Below are positions 25,665 to 34,704 of a DNA stretch of 64,000 nucleotides, piece after piece (positions within the stretch are counted from its first letter, which is position 1; every line of letters starts with the position of its first letter). Source of the DNA: Halomonas colorata (lineage in GTDB: Bacteria > Pseudomonadota > Gammaproteobacteria > Pseudomonadales > Halomonadaceae); the NCBI RefSeq assembly GCF_014897985.1, contig NZ_JABUZA010000016.1:18191-82190 (forward strand), in the 5' to 3' direction. The notes beneath the pieces were generated by a model, which ran no database searches, had not been told where the DNA came from, and was given only the letters and a program-made list of their open reading frames with translations. The position numbers and the translations under genes are program-made.

Positions 25665-27008
25665 ATGGCAAAGCTTGCACATGCACAATGGTCATCTCGT
25701 ATGGGCTTTGTGCTGGCTGCCGCTGGATCGGCAGTAGGCTTGGGGAACATCTGGCGCTTCTCTTATATGACAGGCGAAAGCGGCGGTGCCGCCTTCGTGC
25801 TTGTCTATCTGGCGTGTGTCACGCTGGTCGGCCTGCCGATTCTGGTAGCGGAATGGATGATTGGCCGTCGCGGCCAGAAGAATCCAATTAACACCATGGC
25901 CGACCTGGCAAGCAGCCACGGGCGCTCTCGGGCCTGGGCAACTATCGGTATCAGCGGCGTTCTGGCCGCGTTTCTGATTCTGTCCTTCTACAGCGTCATC
26001 GGCGGCTGGTCGCTGAACTATACGCTAAGCTCGGTGATTGGCACGTTTAACGGCCAGGACGCCGACGCGGTTGGCGCTATCTTTACTAATTTGCTGGGCA
26101 GTCCTACAACGCTACTGCTCTGGCATAGCGCGTTCATGGTGCTGGTCGTCGGTATCGTAGCACGCGGCGTGACTAAGGGGCTTGAAGCGGCGTCACGTAT
26201 TCTGATGCCTGCGCTGGTGGTGCTGTTGTTAATTCTGGTCGGCTACGGCGTGGCGAGCGGCTACTTCGGTGAAGCGCTGAGCTTTATGTTCAGCCCTGAC
26301 TGGGACGCGCTAGATGGCGGAGTTGTACTTGCGGCGATGGGCCAGGCTTTCTTCACGCTCTCGCTGGGTATGGGCATCATGATGGCGTATGGCTCTTACC
26401 TTGGTGAAGATGTCAACCTGATCAGCACTGCCCGTACCGTTATTATCCTGGATACGGCTATCGCCCTGCTCGCGGGTCTGGCGATCTTCCCGATCGTATT
26501 CGCCAATGGCTTAAGCGCCAGTGAAGGTCCAGGGCTGATTTTCGTAACGCTCCCCCTTGCCTTCGGCAATATGTCGGGCGGCACGATTTTAGGCTTGATG
26601 TTCTTCCTGCTGCTGACATTTGCCGCGCTGACATCGGCTATTTCGCTGCTTGAGCCGGTGGTTGAAACGCTGGAAGAGCGCACGCCCTTAAGCCGTACAG
26701 GATCAACGTTGGTAAGCGGTATTGCGGTGTGGGTATTGGGCGTGGCGGCGCTGCTGTCGTTTAACGTATGGTCCGATGTACTGCTCTTCGGCCTCAATAT
26801 CTTCGACTTCCTCGACACCTTCACCAGCAAAATCTTGCTGCCGTTGACGGGTCTGGGCGCGATCATCTTCTTCTCGATCTGCCTGGATAAAGAAGAAGCG
26901 CGCAAGGAGCTGCGTTTGGATATCTACGATTTCACGCTGTGGAATCTACTCGCCAAATACGTGGCGCCACTCGGCGTGATCGTCGTCTTCCTGACGGGTC
27001 TCATTTAA
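25665..27008 (+). CDS. Sodium:neurotransmitter symporter (NSS/SLC6) family transporter
   Basis: A 447-residue protein with about 11-12 membrane helices. The helix-1 signature SAVGLGNIWRFSYMTGESGGAAFVLVYLA carries the unwound substrate and sodium site of the LeuT fold, and the middle AMGQAFFTLSLGMGIMMAYGSY is helix 6. Bacterial members mostly import amino acids or related amines with sodium, like MhsT, LeuT and TnaT. A short C-terminus and lack of a 12th helix group it with bacterial 11-helix forms. AGGTGA precedes the start. Substrate cannot be read from sequence. Confidence 0.88.
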   Translation: MAKLAHAQWSSRMGFVLAAAGSAVGLGNIWRFSYMTGESGGAAFVLVYLACVTLVGLPILVAEWMIGRRGQKNPINTMADLASSHGRSRAWATIGISGVLAAFLILSFYSVIGGWSLNYTLSSVIGTFNGQDADAVGAIFTNLLGSPTTLLLWHSAFMVLVVGIVARGVTKGLEAASRILMPALVVLLLILVGYGVASGYFGEALSFMFSPDWDALDGGVVLAAMGQAFFTLSLGMGIMMAYGSYLGEDVNLISTARTVIILDTAIALLAGLAIFPIVFANGLSASEGPGLIFVTLPLAFGNMSGGTILGLMFFLLLTFAALTSAISLLEPVVETLEERTPLSRTGSTLVSGIAVWVLGVAALLSFNVWSDVLLFGLNIFDFLDTFTSKILLPLTGLGAIIFFSICLDKEEARKELRLDIYDFTLWNLLAKYVAPLGVIVVFLTGLI

Positions 27009-27024
27009 ATAAACTAACATGGCG

Positions 27025-27046
27025 TGCCCCGCCAAACGGTGGGGCA
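27025..27046 (+). terminator. Hairpin after the NSS symporter
   Basis: A nine-pair stem TGCCCCGCC-AAAC-GGTGGGGCA with one G-T pair lies 17 bases after the stop. There is no U tract, so it may be a weak terminator or an mRNA end stabiliser; the convergent gene ends at 27079. Confidence 0.45.
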
Positions 27047-27078
27047 GCACGCTAGTCAATAGCTAACGATCTATCCAG

Positions 27079-27297
27079 CTAGTGCAATTCGCCTTCTTGC
27101 CGCTCATCTTCTTCCGGCAGGGGGGCGATATCCCGGTACAGTTTCTGAAATTCCCGATGTAGCTCAATCCCTCGACGCGCTCGTAAGTTGCGTTGAGCGG
27201 CACTCCGTTGACGCTGAGCATGTTCATCTACTTCCATGCTCATGAAAATATCCAGCAGTTCGCTCTTAACCGAGGTGATTCGTTCGACGTTTCTCAT
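27079..27297 (-). CDS. Small basic protein resembling the PA3496 family
   Basis: A 72-residue protein. I choose the ATG at 27295-27297 because GGAGG lies ten bases ahead of it; a longer open frame upstream has no such site. The central QRQRSAAQRNLRARRGIELHRE run is strongly basic and helical and resembles small Pseudomonas PA3496-type proteins by memory; that match is uncertain. The C-terminus is acidic (PEEDERQEGE). No signal peptide or membrane helix. Function unknown. It is convergent with the symporter and divergent from hexR. Confidence 0.55.
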   Translation of the reverse strand: MRNVERITSVKSELLDIFMSMEVDEHAQRQRSAAQRNLRARRGIELHREFQKLYRDIAPLPEEDERQEGELH

Positions 27298-27570
27298 AAT
27301 CGACGTGCCTCCAGGTGAATATGCCTTCGTCCACCTGCATCCGTGACGACTGTTAAATGATGCAGTGCGGCACTTCACTTATTACTATACCTTACTTGAC
27401 AAAATGATGACGAAAGTTGACGAATTTGCTTAACGCCATTTAAACGCACGGCTAAGTCGGCGTTTCATTGCCCATTTATGCCGTCACTCAGGCATACTGT
27501 CGAAAATGCTGTTTAATACAGCAAAGCGCATGTAGTGAGACCAGCGCACTGGATAACCGAGGAGCTAAAT

Positions 27571-28425
27571 GTGAGTCGCGCCCTGTTCGATGAGATGAGA
27601 CGCCGCATGGAGCACTTTCGTCGCTCCGAACAAAAGGTAGCGCGGTTTGTGCTGCGTAATCCTGATGAGGTCATCCATATGCGGATTGTAGACCTCGCAA
27701 CGGAAGCCGGCGTCAGCGAACCCACCGTGGTGCGCTTCTGCCGCGCCCTGGGCTGTAACGGCTTTCAGGATTTTAAGCTGCAGTTAGCGCAAATGCTGGC
27801 CTCTGGCAGCCAGTTTGCTCAGTTCTCGATGAACGATAGCGACTCCGTCGCTGAATTTTCTCACAGCATTTTCGACTCCACCGTTGGCACGCTACTTTCT
27901 GTACGTGACCGGCTGGATAACGACGCCTTGGGCCGCGCGGTGAATGCGCTGGCCATGGCCAATCGGGTCGAGTTTTACGGCTTTGGCGCCTCAGGCGCAG
28001 TCGCTTTTGATGCCCAGCACAAATTTTTCCGTTTGCAGATATCCACTTCCGCCTACGCTGATCCGCATATGCAGAATATGTCGGCCGTAACCCTTAAAGA
28101 GGGCGATGTGGTGGTGGCCATTTCACAGACGGGCCGCACCAAAGCGCTGGTGGCCAGCGTGCGTCTGGCCCGCGAAGCGGGTGCCACAGTGATTGGGCTG
28201 TGCCCTAGCGGTTCGCCCTTGGCGGAAGAAGTTAGCCTGCCGCTGTATATCGACGTTCATGAAGATACTGAAATCTACACGCCGTTGAGCTCGCGGATTG
28301 CCCACCTGGTGTTGATCGATGTATTAGCCGTGGGGGTTGCCAAAACCCGCGGGCCCAAACTGGCGGAACAGCTTAAAGCCGTGAAGAAAAGCCTGAATAC
28401 GCTGCGCTATCCCGAAGACAACTAA
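27571..28425 (+). CDS. hexR: RpiR-family regulator HexR
   Basis: A 284-residue regulator. Residues about 5-75 are the RpiR HTH (HFRRSEQKVARFVL, VSEPTVVRFCRALGCNGFQDFKLQLAQ), and the rest is a SIS sugar-phosphate domain (GFGASGAVAFDAQHKFFRL, AISQTGRTKALV, LSSRIAHLVLIDVLAV). HexR represses central carbon genes (zwf, edd, gap) and is released by 2-keto-3-deoxy-6-phosphogluconate. I choose the GTG at 27571, since GAGGAG ends six bases before it. An upstream GTG at 27535 is open but has no site. No sugar genes lie next to it here. Confidence 0.85.
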   Translation: MSRALFDEMRRRMEHFRRSEQKVARFVLRNPDEVIHMRIVDLATEAGVSEPTVVRFCRALGCNGFQDFKLQLAQMLASGSQFAQFSMNDSDSVAEFSHSIFDSTVGTLLSVRDRLDNDALGRAVNALAMANRVEFYGFGASGAVAFDAQHKFFRLQISTSAYADPHMQNMSAVTLKEGDVVVAISQTGRTKALVASVRLAREAGATVIGLCPSGSPLAEEVSLPLYIDVHEDTEIYTPLSSRIAHLVLIDVLAVGVAKTRGPKLAEQLKAVKKSLNTLRYPEDN

Positions 28426-28509
28426 TTTTTGTCGCCGACGCCTGTATACACAGCCAGTGTGTTTGCTGTGCTAAACTAGGCGCCCATTTTCGATCCGGCA
28501 GCGGCTTTT

Positions 28510-30708
28510 ATGGACGACGTCACGGCGATACTCGATCAGCTCAACACCGCTCAGCGTGAGGCAGTCAGTGCCCCGCAGGGTAACCTTCTCGTGCTGGCCG
28601 GTGCCGGTTCCGGTAAAACCCGCGTACTGGTGCACCGGATCGCCTGGCTGATGCATGCAGAAGGCTTATCGCCCTACGCGCTGCTGGCGGTCACCTTTAC
28701 CAACAAAGCCGCCCGCGAAATGCGCACGCGCCTTGAAGCGCTGCAGGGCATTTCGTTACGCCATGTCTGGGTGGGCACGTTCCACTCGATAGCTCACCGC
28801 CTGCTGCGGACTCACTGGCAAGATGCGCGGCTTCCGCAAAACTTCCAGATTATCGATTCCGATGACCAGCTTCGCCTGGTCAAGCGCCTGCTTAAAGACT
28901 ACTCCATCGACGATGAGCGCTTCCCGCCGCGTCAGGTGCAAGGGTTTATCAGCGGCTGTAAGGAAGAAGGTCTGCGCCCGCATCAGGTCAATGTGGATGG
29001 CGACGCCTATCTGGCCCAGATGGTTGAGCTTTACGAGCGCTACCAGCTGACCTGCGAGCGCGGCGGCTTGGTGGATTTCGGCGAGCTGCTGCTGAGAAGC
29101 CTGGAGCTTCTGCGCGATAATCCAGCGCTTTTAAATCACTACCGTGAGCGCTTTGGCCACGTGCTGGTGGATGAGTTTCAGGACACCAATACGCTGCAGT
29201 ACGCCTGGCTCAAACTGCTCACCGGCATGCAGACCCCCATGACCGCCGTCGGCGACGATGACCAGTCCATTTATGGCTGGCGCGGGGCCAAGGTCGAAAA
29301 TATTCGCCGCTTTGAAGAAGAGTTTCCAGAAACCCATACGGTCCGCCTTGAGCAGAACTACCGCTCGACCAGCGCCATTCTGGATGCCGCCAATGCGCTG
29401 ATCAGCCATAACAGCGAGCGGCTGGGTAAAAATCTATGGACCGACGGTATCGAAGGCGAGCCCATTTCGGTATACGCCGGGTTTAACGACCTGGAAGAAG
29501 CGCGCTATATCGTCGATACCATTAAAGAAAAGGTCGACGAAGGCTTCAATCGGCGCGATATCGCAATTCTTTATCGCTCCAACGCCCAGTCGCGGCTATT
29601 GGAAGAAACCCTGATCCGCCAAGGGATGCCCTACCGTATTTACGGCGGGCACCGCTTCTACGAGCGCTTGGAGATCAAGAATGCCCTGGCCTATTTACGC
29701 CTGCTGCTCAACCGCGATGACGACGCCTCCCTTGAGCGGGTGATCAACGTGCCCACCCGCGGCATCGGCACCCGCACCGTGGAAATTCTGCGCCACCGCG
29801 CCCGGCTCGAGAGCATCTCGCTGTGGCAGGCACTGCACGACGCGTTGGGCGACGGCACGCTGAAAGGCCGCGCGGGCAATGCTGTGCAGGCTTTTGCCAA
29901 CCTGATCGAGCAGCTCGACAACGACGCTGCGGGCCTGACGCTTTATGAAATCATCGATCATGTCACCGAGCACACCGGGCTGATTGAGCACCATAAAAGC
30001 GAGCGCGGTGAAAAAGGCCAGGCGCGGGTCGAAAACCTTGAAGAGCTGGTGACCGCCGCCCGCGCCTTTACCCAGGGAGATGCGTTTGAAACGCCGGAAG
30101 CAGGCGAAGGCATGGCCGCACTTGAAGCCTTTCTTTCCGAAGCGGCGCTTAATGCGGGCGACCATGAGGCCGAGGAGTTCGAAGATAGCGTGCAGTTGAT
30201 GACGCTTCACTCTGCCAAGGGTCTGGAGTTTCCGGTGGTATTTATTGCCGGCGTAGAAGAGGGGCTGTTCCCGCATAAAATGTCGATTGAAGAGCCAGGA
30301 CGGCTCGAAGAGGAGCGCAGGCTTTGCTACGTGGGCGTTACCCGCGCCATGCAAAAGCTTTACCTGACCCATGCGGAAACCCGTCGCATGCATGGCAAAG
30401 AGGTCTTCCCCCGCCCCTCACGCTTTTTGCGCGAACTACCCCCGCATCTGCTAGAAGAAGTCCGCTTACGCGGACATATCTCGCGCCCGGTGACGGCAGC
30501 GCGCACAAGCTTTGCCCAGCAGCGCGTGGAAGGCGATGGCGACCTGCCGACCCTGCACGTGGGCCAGCGCGTGGGCCACCCGGTATTTGGCGAGGGGGTG
30601 ATTCTTAACGCCGAGGGCGAAGGCGCCCGCGCACGCGTACAGGTCAGCTTTGAGGGCGATGGCGTTAAATGGCTAGTGCTGGGGTTTGCCAAACTAATCC
30701 CGCTATAG
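28510..30708 (+). CDS. uvrD: DNA helicase II UvrD
   Basis: A 732-residue superfamily 1A helicase. The first residues (LDQLNTAQREAV) start the Q motif, followed by Walker A AGAGSGKT, motif Ia TFTNKAAREMR, motif II DEFQDTN, GDDDQSIYGWRGA (motif III), QNYRSTSAIL, motif V LMTLHSAKGLEF, and motif VI CYVGVTRAM. The C-terminal VGHPVFGEGVILNAEGEG with a Tudor-like end is typical of UvrD, not Rep. It works in nucleotide excision and mismatch repair. The gene is intact and not in an obvious operon with hexR (84 bases apart). Confidence 0.95.
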   Translation: MDDVTAILDQLNTAQREAVSAPQGNLLVLAGAGSGKTRVLVHRIAWLMHAEGLSPYALLAVTFTNKAAREMRTRLEALQGISLRHVWVGTFHSIAHRLLRTHWQDARLPQNFQIIDSDDQLRLVKRLLKDYSIDDERFPPRQVQGFISGCKEEGLRPHQVNVDGDAYLAQMVELYERYQLTCERGGLVDFGELLLRSLELLRDNPALLNHYRERFGHVLVDEFQDTNTLQYAWLKLLTGMQTPMTAVGDDDQSIYGWRGAKVENIRRFEEEFPETHTVRLEQNYRSTSAILDAANALISHNSERLGKNLWTDGIEGEPISVYAGFNDLEEARYIVDTIKEKVDEGFNRRDIAILYRSNAQSRLLEETLIRQGMPYRIYGGHRFYERLEIKNALAYLRLLLNRDDDASLERVINVPTRGIGTRTVEILRHRARLESISLWQALHDALGDGTLKGRAGNAVQAFANLIEQLDNDAAGLTLYEIIDHVTEHTGLIEHHKSERGEKGQARVENLEELVTAARAFTQGDAFETPEAGEGMAALEAFLSEAALNAGDHEAEEFEDSVQLMTLHSAKGLEFPVVFIAGVEEGLFPHKMSIEEPGRLEEERRLCYVGVTRAMQKLYLTHAETRRMHGKEVFPRPSRFLRELPPHLLEEVRLRGHISRPVTAARTSFAQQRVEGDGDLPTLHVGQRVGHPVFGEGVILNAEGEGARARVQVSFEGDGVKWLVLGFAKLIPL

Positions 30709-30835
30709 CGCGCGCATTAAGGGAAATGAATCGGCAGGTTGCCCAATAAAACCGGATTAGCGCATACTGACGAGCGGAAACTTGCGCTCACGTGCAATTA
30801 CACAAAAATCATACTTTCTCGGAGTTAAGCCCGCC

Positions 30836-31924
30836 ATGCAACGCCGCCAATTCCTGAAAACCGCCGGCCTGGGTGCCGCCGGTGTCGCCGCCGCACCTTT
30901 CGTAACCAGCGCCCACGCGCAAGAAACCTACACCTGGGACATGGTCACGTCCTGGCCGAAAAATTTCCCGGCGCTGGGTACCGGTGCCAACGACTTTGCC
31001 AAGCGCGTCGAGCAGCTTTCCAACGGCCGGATGACCATCCGCGTACACGGTGCCGGCGAGCTGGTGCCCGCCCTGGAAGTGTTTGATGCGGTTGCCGCCG
31101 GAACGGCTGAAATCGGCCACTCCACGCCTTATTACTGGCGCGGCAAGCTAGCCGCTGCACAGTTTTTTACGGCCGTGCCTTTCGGCATGACCACCACGGA
31201 GATGAATGCGTGGCTATATCACGGCGGTGGCCAGGAGCTGTGGGATGAGATTTATGCCAAGCATAATCTCAAACCGTTTGCCGTGGGCAACACAGGCCCG
31301 CAGATGGCGGGCTGGTTCAAAAAAGAGATCAACTCGCTAGCCGATATGCAGGGCCTCAAACTGCGCCTGCCAGGCCTTGCCGGTGAAGCCATGAACGGCA
31401 TCGGGGTGAGCACCGTCAACATGGCGGGGTCTGAGATTTTTACCTCGCTGCAAACCGGCGTGCTAGATGCTGCCGACTGGGTAGGCCCTTACAACGATAT
31501 GGCGTTTGGTCTGCATCAGGTCGCCGACTACTACTACACCACGGTGTGGAACGAGCCGACGGCTACCGTCGAGACCATGATCAACCTGGATGCCTGGAAC
31601 GCCCTGCCGGAAGATCTCCAGGACGTTATCCGCGAAGCAGCACGCGCCTCCAACCTGGCTATGTACACCGAGTTCGCCTTCCGTAACGCCCAGGCGCTTG
31701 AAACACTGGTGGATGAGCACGGTGTTGAGCTGCGCGAGTTCCCAGAGGATGTGATCCAGGCGCTTTATGAGTCATCGCAGCAAGTGATTCAGAATCAGGT
31801 CGAAAACGACGAAGACTCGCGCCGCGTTTATGAGTCCTACTCTGCCTTCCAGAAGGTTATTCGTCCGTTCAGTGATATCGGCGAATATGCCTATCTGAAA
31901 GGCCGCGATAAAGTGGGCGGCTAA
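30836..31924 (+). CDS. Tat-exported TRAP solute-binding protein (TakP-like), orphan
   Basis: A 362-residue DctP-family protein from the ATG at 30836, with GGAG ahead. The N-terminus RRQFLKTAGLGAAGVAAAP is a twin-arginine signal. The mature part has YTWDMVTSWPKNFPALGTGANDFAKR and TPYYWRGKLAAAQFFTAVPFGM, LKLRLPGLAGEAM with the conserved Arg, and DAADWVGPYNDMAFGLHQVADYYYTTVWNEP, the metal-and-ketoacid site of TakP and related lactate binders. No Q/M subunit is adjacent, so it must use a distant permease or act as a receptor. Export in folded form fits a bound metal ion. Confidence 0.88.
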   Translation: MQRRQFLKTAGLGAAGVAAAPFVTSAHAQETYTWDMVTSWPKNFPALGTGANDFAKRVEQLSNGRMTIRVHGAGELVPALEVFDAVAAGTAEIGHSTPYYWRGKLAAAQFFTAVPFGMTTTEMNAWLYHGGGQELWDEIYAKHNLKPFAVGNTGPQMAGWFKKEINSLADMQGLKLRLPGLAGEAMNGIGVSTVNMAGSEIFTSLQTGVLDAADWVGPYNDMAFGLHQVADYYYTTVWNEPTATVETMINLDAWNALPEDLQDVIREAARASNLAMYTEFAFRNAQALETLVDEHGVELREFPEDVIQALYESSQQVIQNQVENDEDSRRVYESYSAFQKVIRPFSDIGEYAYLKGRDKVGG

Positions 31925-31968
31925 GCGTTATCGATTGATGACGTTTGGATAAAAACGTTTGCATGAAC

Positions 31969-31990
31969 CAGGGGCGCTTCGGCGCCCCTG
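31969..31990. terminator. UUCG hairpin between the TRAP protein and thioesterase genes
   Basis: A perfect nine-pair stem, CAGGGGCGC-TTCG-GCGCCCCTG, lies in the convergent gap. No U tract follows on either strand, so it may act as a weak terminator or as 3' protection for both messages. Confidence 0.5.
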
Positions 31991-32038
31991 ATCGTTATAA
32001 CGGATGATGGTTAAAACGGATAATAGCTAGACAGAATA

Positions 32039-32452
32039 TTAGCTGTGAACGGCGCGAATACGCCCATTGTCGTCCAGTGCCACCATAACAAATAGCGCTT
32101 CGGTCACCTTTTGGCGCTCTTCAAGACGTCGTCCCAGAGGCGGGCGCACCCAAACTTCCACATCAATTTTAATCGAGCTGTGGCCAATCTCTTTTACTTG
32201 GGTATAAATGCTCACCATTGAGCCAACACGTACTGGGCTTAAAAAGTCCATCGACTCAATCGCCACTGTCGATGTTCGCCCGCCTGCTTCACGCCCTGCC
32301 GCCAGTTCTGCCGCCTGATCCATATGATTGACCAGCCACCCGCCCGAAATATCGCCGTAAAGGTTGGTATCCTGTCGAGAAGCCAGTAATTTTAGGGTGA
32401 GCTGTCCTTGAGGCGCGGGGACATCGTCCAGGTCGGTTTCTAAAAGTGTCAT
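32039..32452 (-). CDS. Acyl-CoA thioesterase (YciA-like hotdog)
   Basis: A 137-residue hotdog-fold thioesterase similar to YciA. The conserved block NLYGDISGGWLVNHMDQAAELAA has the catalytic Asp and the helix that holds the CoA ester, followed by VAIESMDFLSPVRVGSMV. YciA-type enzymes hydrolyse a range of acyl-CoAs. I choose the ATG at 32450-32452 by homology, as a longer upstream frame reaches into the pstS promoter. The start lacks a strong site. It is divergent from pstS and its neighbour, with 84 bases between. Confidence 0.8.
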   Translation of the reverse strand: MTLLETDLDDVPAPQGQLTLKLLASRQDTNLYGDISGGWLVNHMDQAAELAAGREAGGRTSTVAIESMDFLSPVRVGSMVSIYTQVKEIGHSSIKIDVEVWVRPPLGRRLEERQKVTEALFVMVALDDNGRIRAVHS

Positions 32453-32536
32453 TAGTTGGTCGCTTAATAAGGTTATTGTTGTGCTAGTGCTGCATTGCAA
32501 TATAAAAACGCTAGTTAATCATAAGAGGAAACTCGT

Positions 32537-33487
32537 TTGAAGCGTATCGGTTTATCGTCGGGCAAGAAGCCGCGTCTGCGTTTAACGCTCGCCATGGCGC
32601 TAATGCTATGCGCATCAGCGGTCTGGGGGCAACCTCAACCGATTAGCGGCACGCTGGGCGTTATTGGCTCTGACACCATGGCCGGGCTAATGTTGCGCTG
32701 GGGCGAGTCACTCACCGCCCGCTACCCTGAGGTTAACCTGCAGTTTCAAGCCACCGGGTCGGCCAGCGTCCCCCCCGCATTAACGGCAGGTACTACCCGG
32801 TTGGGGCTTATGTCACGCCCGATGTATGCTGGCGAACGTCAGGCGTTTATCGACCGGTATGGCTATCCGCCGCTGGAACTCAAAGTGGCGAAGGACGCAC
32901 TGATTCTGGCCGTGCACCGGCATAACCCGTTAGGAGCCATCACGCGTAAGCAGGCCGACGCTATTTTCTCCACTGACCAGACGTGTGGTGCCGAAGCTCC
33001 AATAAGACGCTGGGACGAATTGGCCACGACACGTGACTGGCCGTATGGAAGCATCGCCCTGCATGGGCGTAATTTAGCCTCGGGCACCCATGGGCTATTT
33101 CAGGCCGAGGTGCTTTGCGGCGGCAATTTCAGGCCTGATATCAGCGAACATCCTGGCTCCTCAGCGGTGGTTGCCGCAGTGGGAGAGTCTCCCAACGCCA
33201 TGGGCTATGCAGGCTATAACCACCTGACGCCGATGGTTCATGCGCTAAGCCTAATTACCCAGGAAGGCGCTGAAATCGCGCCTAGTGAGCAGGCCATTCA
33301 GCGCAGCGAGTACCCGCTATCGCGCGACCTGTACCTGTACGTTAATTTACCGCCCGGCGATTCGCTACCACCGGCTGACCAAGCCCTGCTAGCACTTATT
33401 TTATCCGAGGAAGGCCAGCGCATTGCCCGCGCAGCGGGGTTTGTGCCGCTTCCCGATAACGATATAGATGCTCAGCGTACCTGGTAG
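32537..33487 (+). CDS. pstS: Phosphate-binding protein PstS
   Basis: A 316-residue periplasmic phosphate-binding protein. A signal peptide (MALMLCASAVWGQP) precedes LGVIGSDTMAGLMLRWGESL, where the phosphate-binding Ser/Asp residues of PstS lie, followed by GTTRLGLMSRPM and RNLASGTHGLFQ. The start is TTG at 32537, with GAGGAA ahead; an internal ATG is too close to the signal core. It precedes pstC by 98 bases, in which a Pho box and a short leader ORF lie. I see no Pho box ahead of pstS itself. It is the SBP of the downstream ABC transporter by position. Confidence 0.88.
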   Translation: MKRIGLSSGKKPRLRLTLAMALMLCASAVWGQPQPISGTLGVIGSDTMAGLMLRWGESLTARYPEVNLQFQATGSASVPPALTAGTTRLGLMSRPMYAGERQAFIDRYGYPPLELKVAKDALILAVHRHNPLGAITRKQADAIFSTDQTCGAEAPIRRWDELATTRDWPYGSIALHGRNLASGTHGLFQAEVLCGGNFRPDISEHPGSSAVVAAVGESPNAMGYAGYNHLTPMVHALSLITQEGAEIAPSEQAIQRSEYPLSRDLYLYVNLPPGDSLPPADQALLALILSEEGQRIARAAGFVPLPDNDIDAQRTW

Positions 33488-33491
33488 GTAA

Positions 33492-33509
33492 CTATCATCT
33501 AATTGTCAT
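33492..33509 (+). promoter_or_regulatory. Pho box between pstS and pstC
   Basis: CTATCAT-CTAA-TTGTCAT matches the PhoB consensus of two 7-base CTGTCAT repeats spaced by four bases. It lies 77 bases ahead of pstC. A possible -10 lies about ten bases downstream. This suggests a PhoB-controlled promoter for pstCAB-phoU separate from pstS. Confidence 0.7.
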
Positions 33510-33539
33510 AAAAATGACTTAGAGTAAGGAGAATTCACC

Positions 33540-33578
33540 ATGCAAACCCTCTTCATGACGGCCCCGGCTCTCTTATGA
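33540..33578 (+). CDS. Possible 12-residue leader peptide ahead of pstC
   Basis: A strong AAGGAG lies eight bases ahead of an ATG that reads MQTLFMTAPALL and stops at 33576-33578. The pstC ATG at 33586 follows seven bases later and has no site of its own, so the mini-ORF may feed ribosomes to pstC by re-initiation. No peptide function is proposed. Confidence 0.35.
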   Translation: MQTLFMTAPALL

Positions 33579-33585
33579 TGTTGAT

Positions 33586-34704
33586 ATGACCCCACCTCGC
33601 GCTGCTGTTTCTCGCCAGCCACTACGCCAGTTAAAAAACCGTATAGCCACCGGTCTGATTACTGCTGGCGGTATTGGTGTATTGCTGGCGATTTTGGCGA
33701 TCGGCGTGTTTCTCGTTTGGGAAACGTTGCCTCTGCTGGCATGGGATCAAACGTTTGCCTTCAGCAAACTCTCGCCGCTGGCCTGGGGAACGTTAAAAGC
33801 CGCTCTGGCTGCCATGCTGTTTGCCCTGCCGATAGCCCTAGGAGCCGCGATGTATTCGGCTCTATTTATGTCGGCTCGCCTACGCAGCCGCGTTAAGCCA
33901 ACACTTGAAATGATGGAAGCGATACCCGGCGTGGTGGTGGGGTTTATTGCCGGTTTAGTGCTTGCCCCTTGGGTTGAGCGTCATCTGGCCAGCACCCTGG
34001 CGCTATTGATCTGGTTACCTATCAGCGCGGGCTTGGCAGGTGTCCTCTGGCACATGGCCGCATCGCGCTGGCGGCAGTGGCTGCCCCTTTCATGGGCCGG
34101 CCTGTGGCTTTTGCCCTGGCTCGTGTGCATGGTGCTTTTGGCGCTGTGGTTTGCCCCCCTGCTTGAGAATTTTTTGTTAGGCGGCGACTTGCGCCGCCTG
34201 CTCGAGCAGCACTGGGGAATGGATTACGCCACCCGCAATGCGCTGATTGTGGGTATCGCCATGGGGTTTGCCGTTATACCCAGCATCTACGCCCTGGCGG
34301 AGGATGCTTTAGCCGATGTGCCAACAAGCTTGATGGAGGGTGCCCAAGCGCTGGGCGCCAGCCGCTGGCAGGCGCTCTGGAAAGTTGCCTTACCGGCTGC
34401 TGGCCCCGGTATTTTCTCGGCGGTGATGATTGGCGCGGGGCGTGCTGTCGGTGAAACCATGATTGTGCTGATGGCCAGTGGCAACATGGCGTTGTTGAGT
34501 GTCAGTCCTTTTGAAGGCATGCGCTCCATGGCAGCGGCCATTGCCATTGAGCTTCCCGAAGCCTCGCCCGGCGGGCTTACCTACCACCATTTGATACTTG
34601 CTGCTCTGGTGCTGTTTATCTTTACGTTTTTGGTTAATACCCTGGCTGAAGTAGTCCGTTCACGCATGCGACGCCGGTATCATAAAGCGGGGCGCCATTC
34701 ATGA
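33586..34704 (+). CDS. pstC: Phosphate ABC transporter permease PstC
   Basis: A 372-residue permease. The N-terminal helix, then the ABC permease core with EMMEAIPGVVVGFIAGLVLAP and, late, QALGASRWQALWKVALPAAGPGIFSAVMIGAGRAVGETMIV, the EAA loop that contacts PstB. Together with PstA it forms the membrane channel for phosphate. It overlaps pstA by 4 bases (ATGA) and is coupled. The start has no good site of its own; see the leader ORF. Confidence 0.92.
   Translation: MTPPRAAVSRQPLRQLKNRIATGLITAGGIGVLLAILAIGVFLVWETLPLLAWDQTFAFSKLSPLAWGTLKAALAAMLFALPIALGAAMYSALFMSARLRSRVKPTLEMMEAIPGVVVGFIAGLVLAPWVERHLASTLALLIWLPISAGLAGVLWHMAASRWRQWLPLSWAGLWLLPWLVCMVLLALWFAPLLENFLLGGDLRRLLEQHWGMDYATRNALIVGIAMGFAVIPSIYALAEDALADVPTSLMEGAQALGASRWQALWKVALPAAGPGIFSAVMIGAGRAVGETMIVLMASGNMALLSVSPFEGMRSMAAAIAIELPEASPGGLTYHHLILAALVLFIFTFLVNTLAEVVRSRMRRRYHKAGRHS

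Noticed and set aside
29695..30393. 232-residue open frame on the minus strand
   Set aside because: Antisense to uvrD, which is intact with all helicase motifs here.
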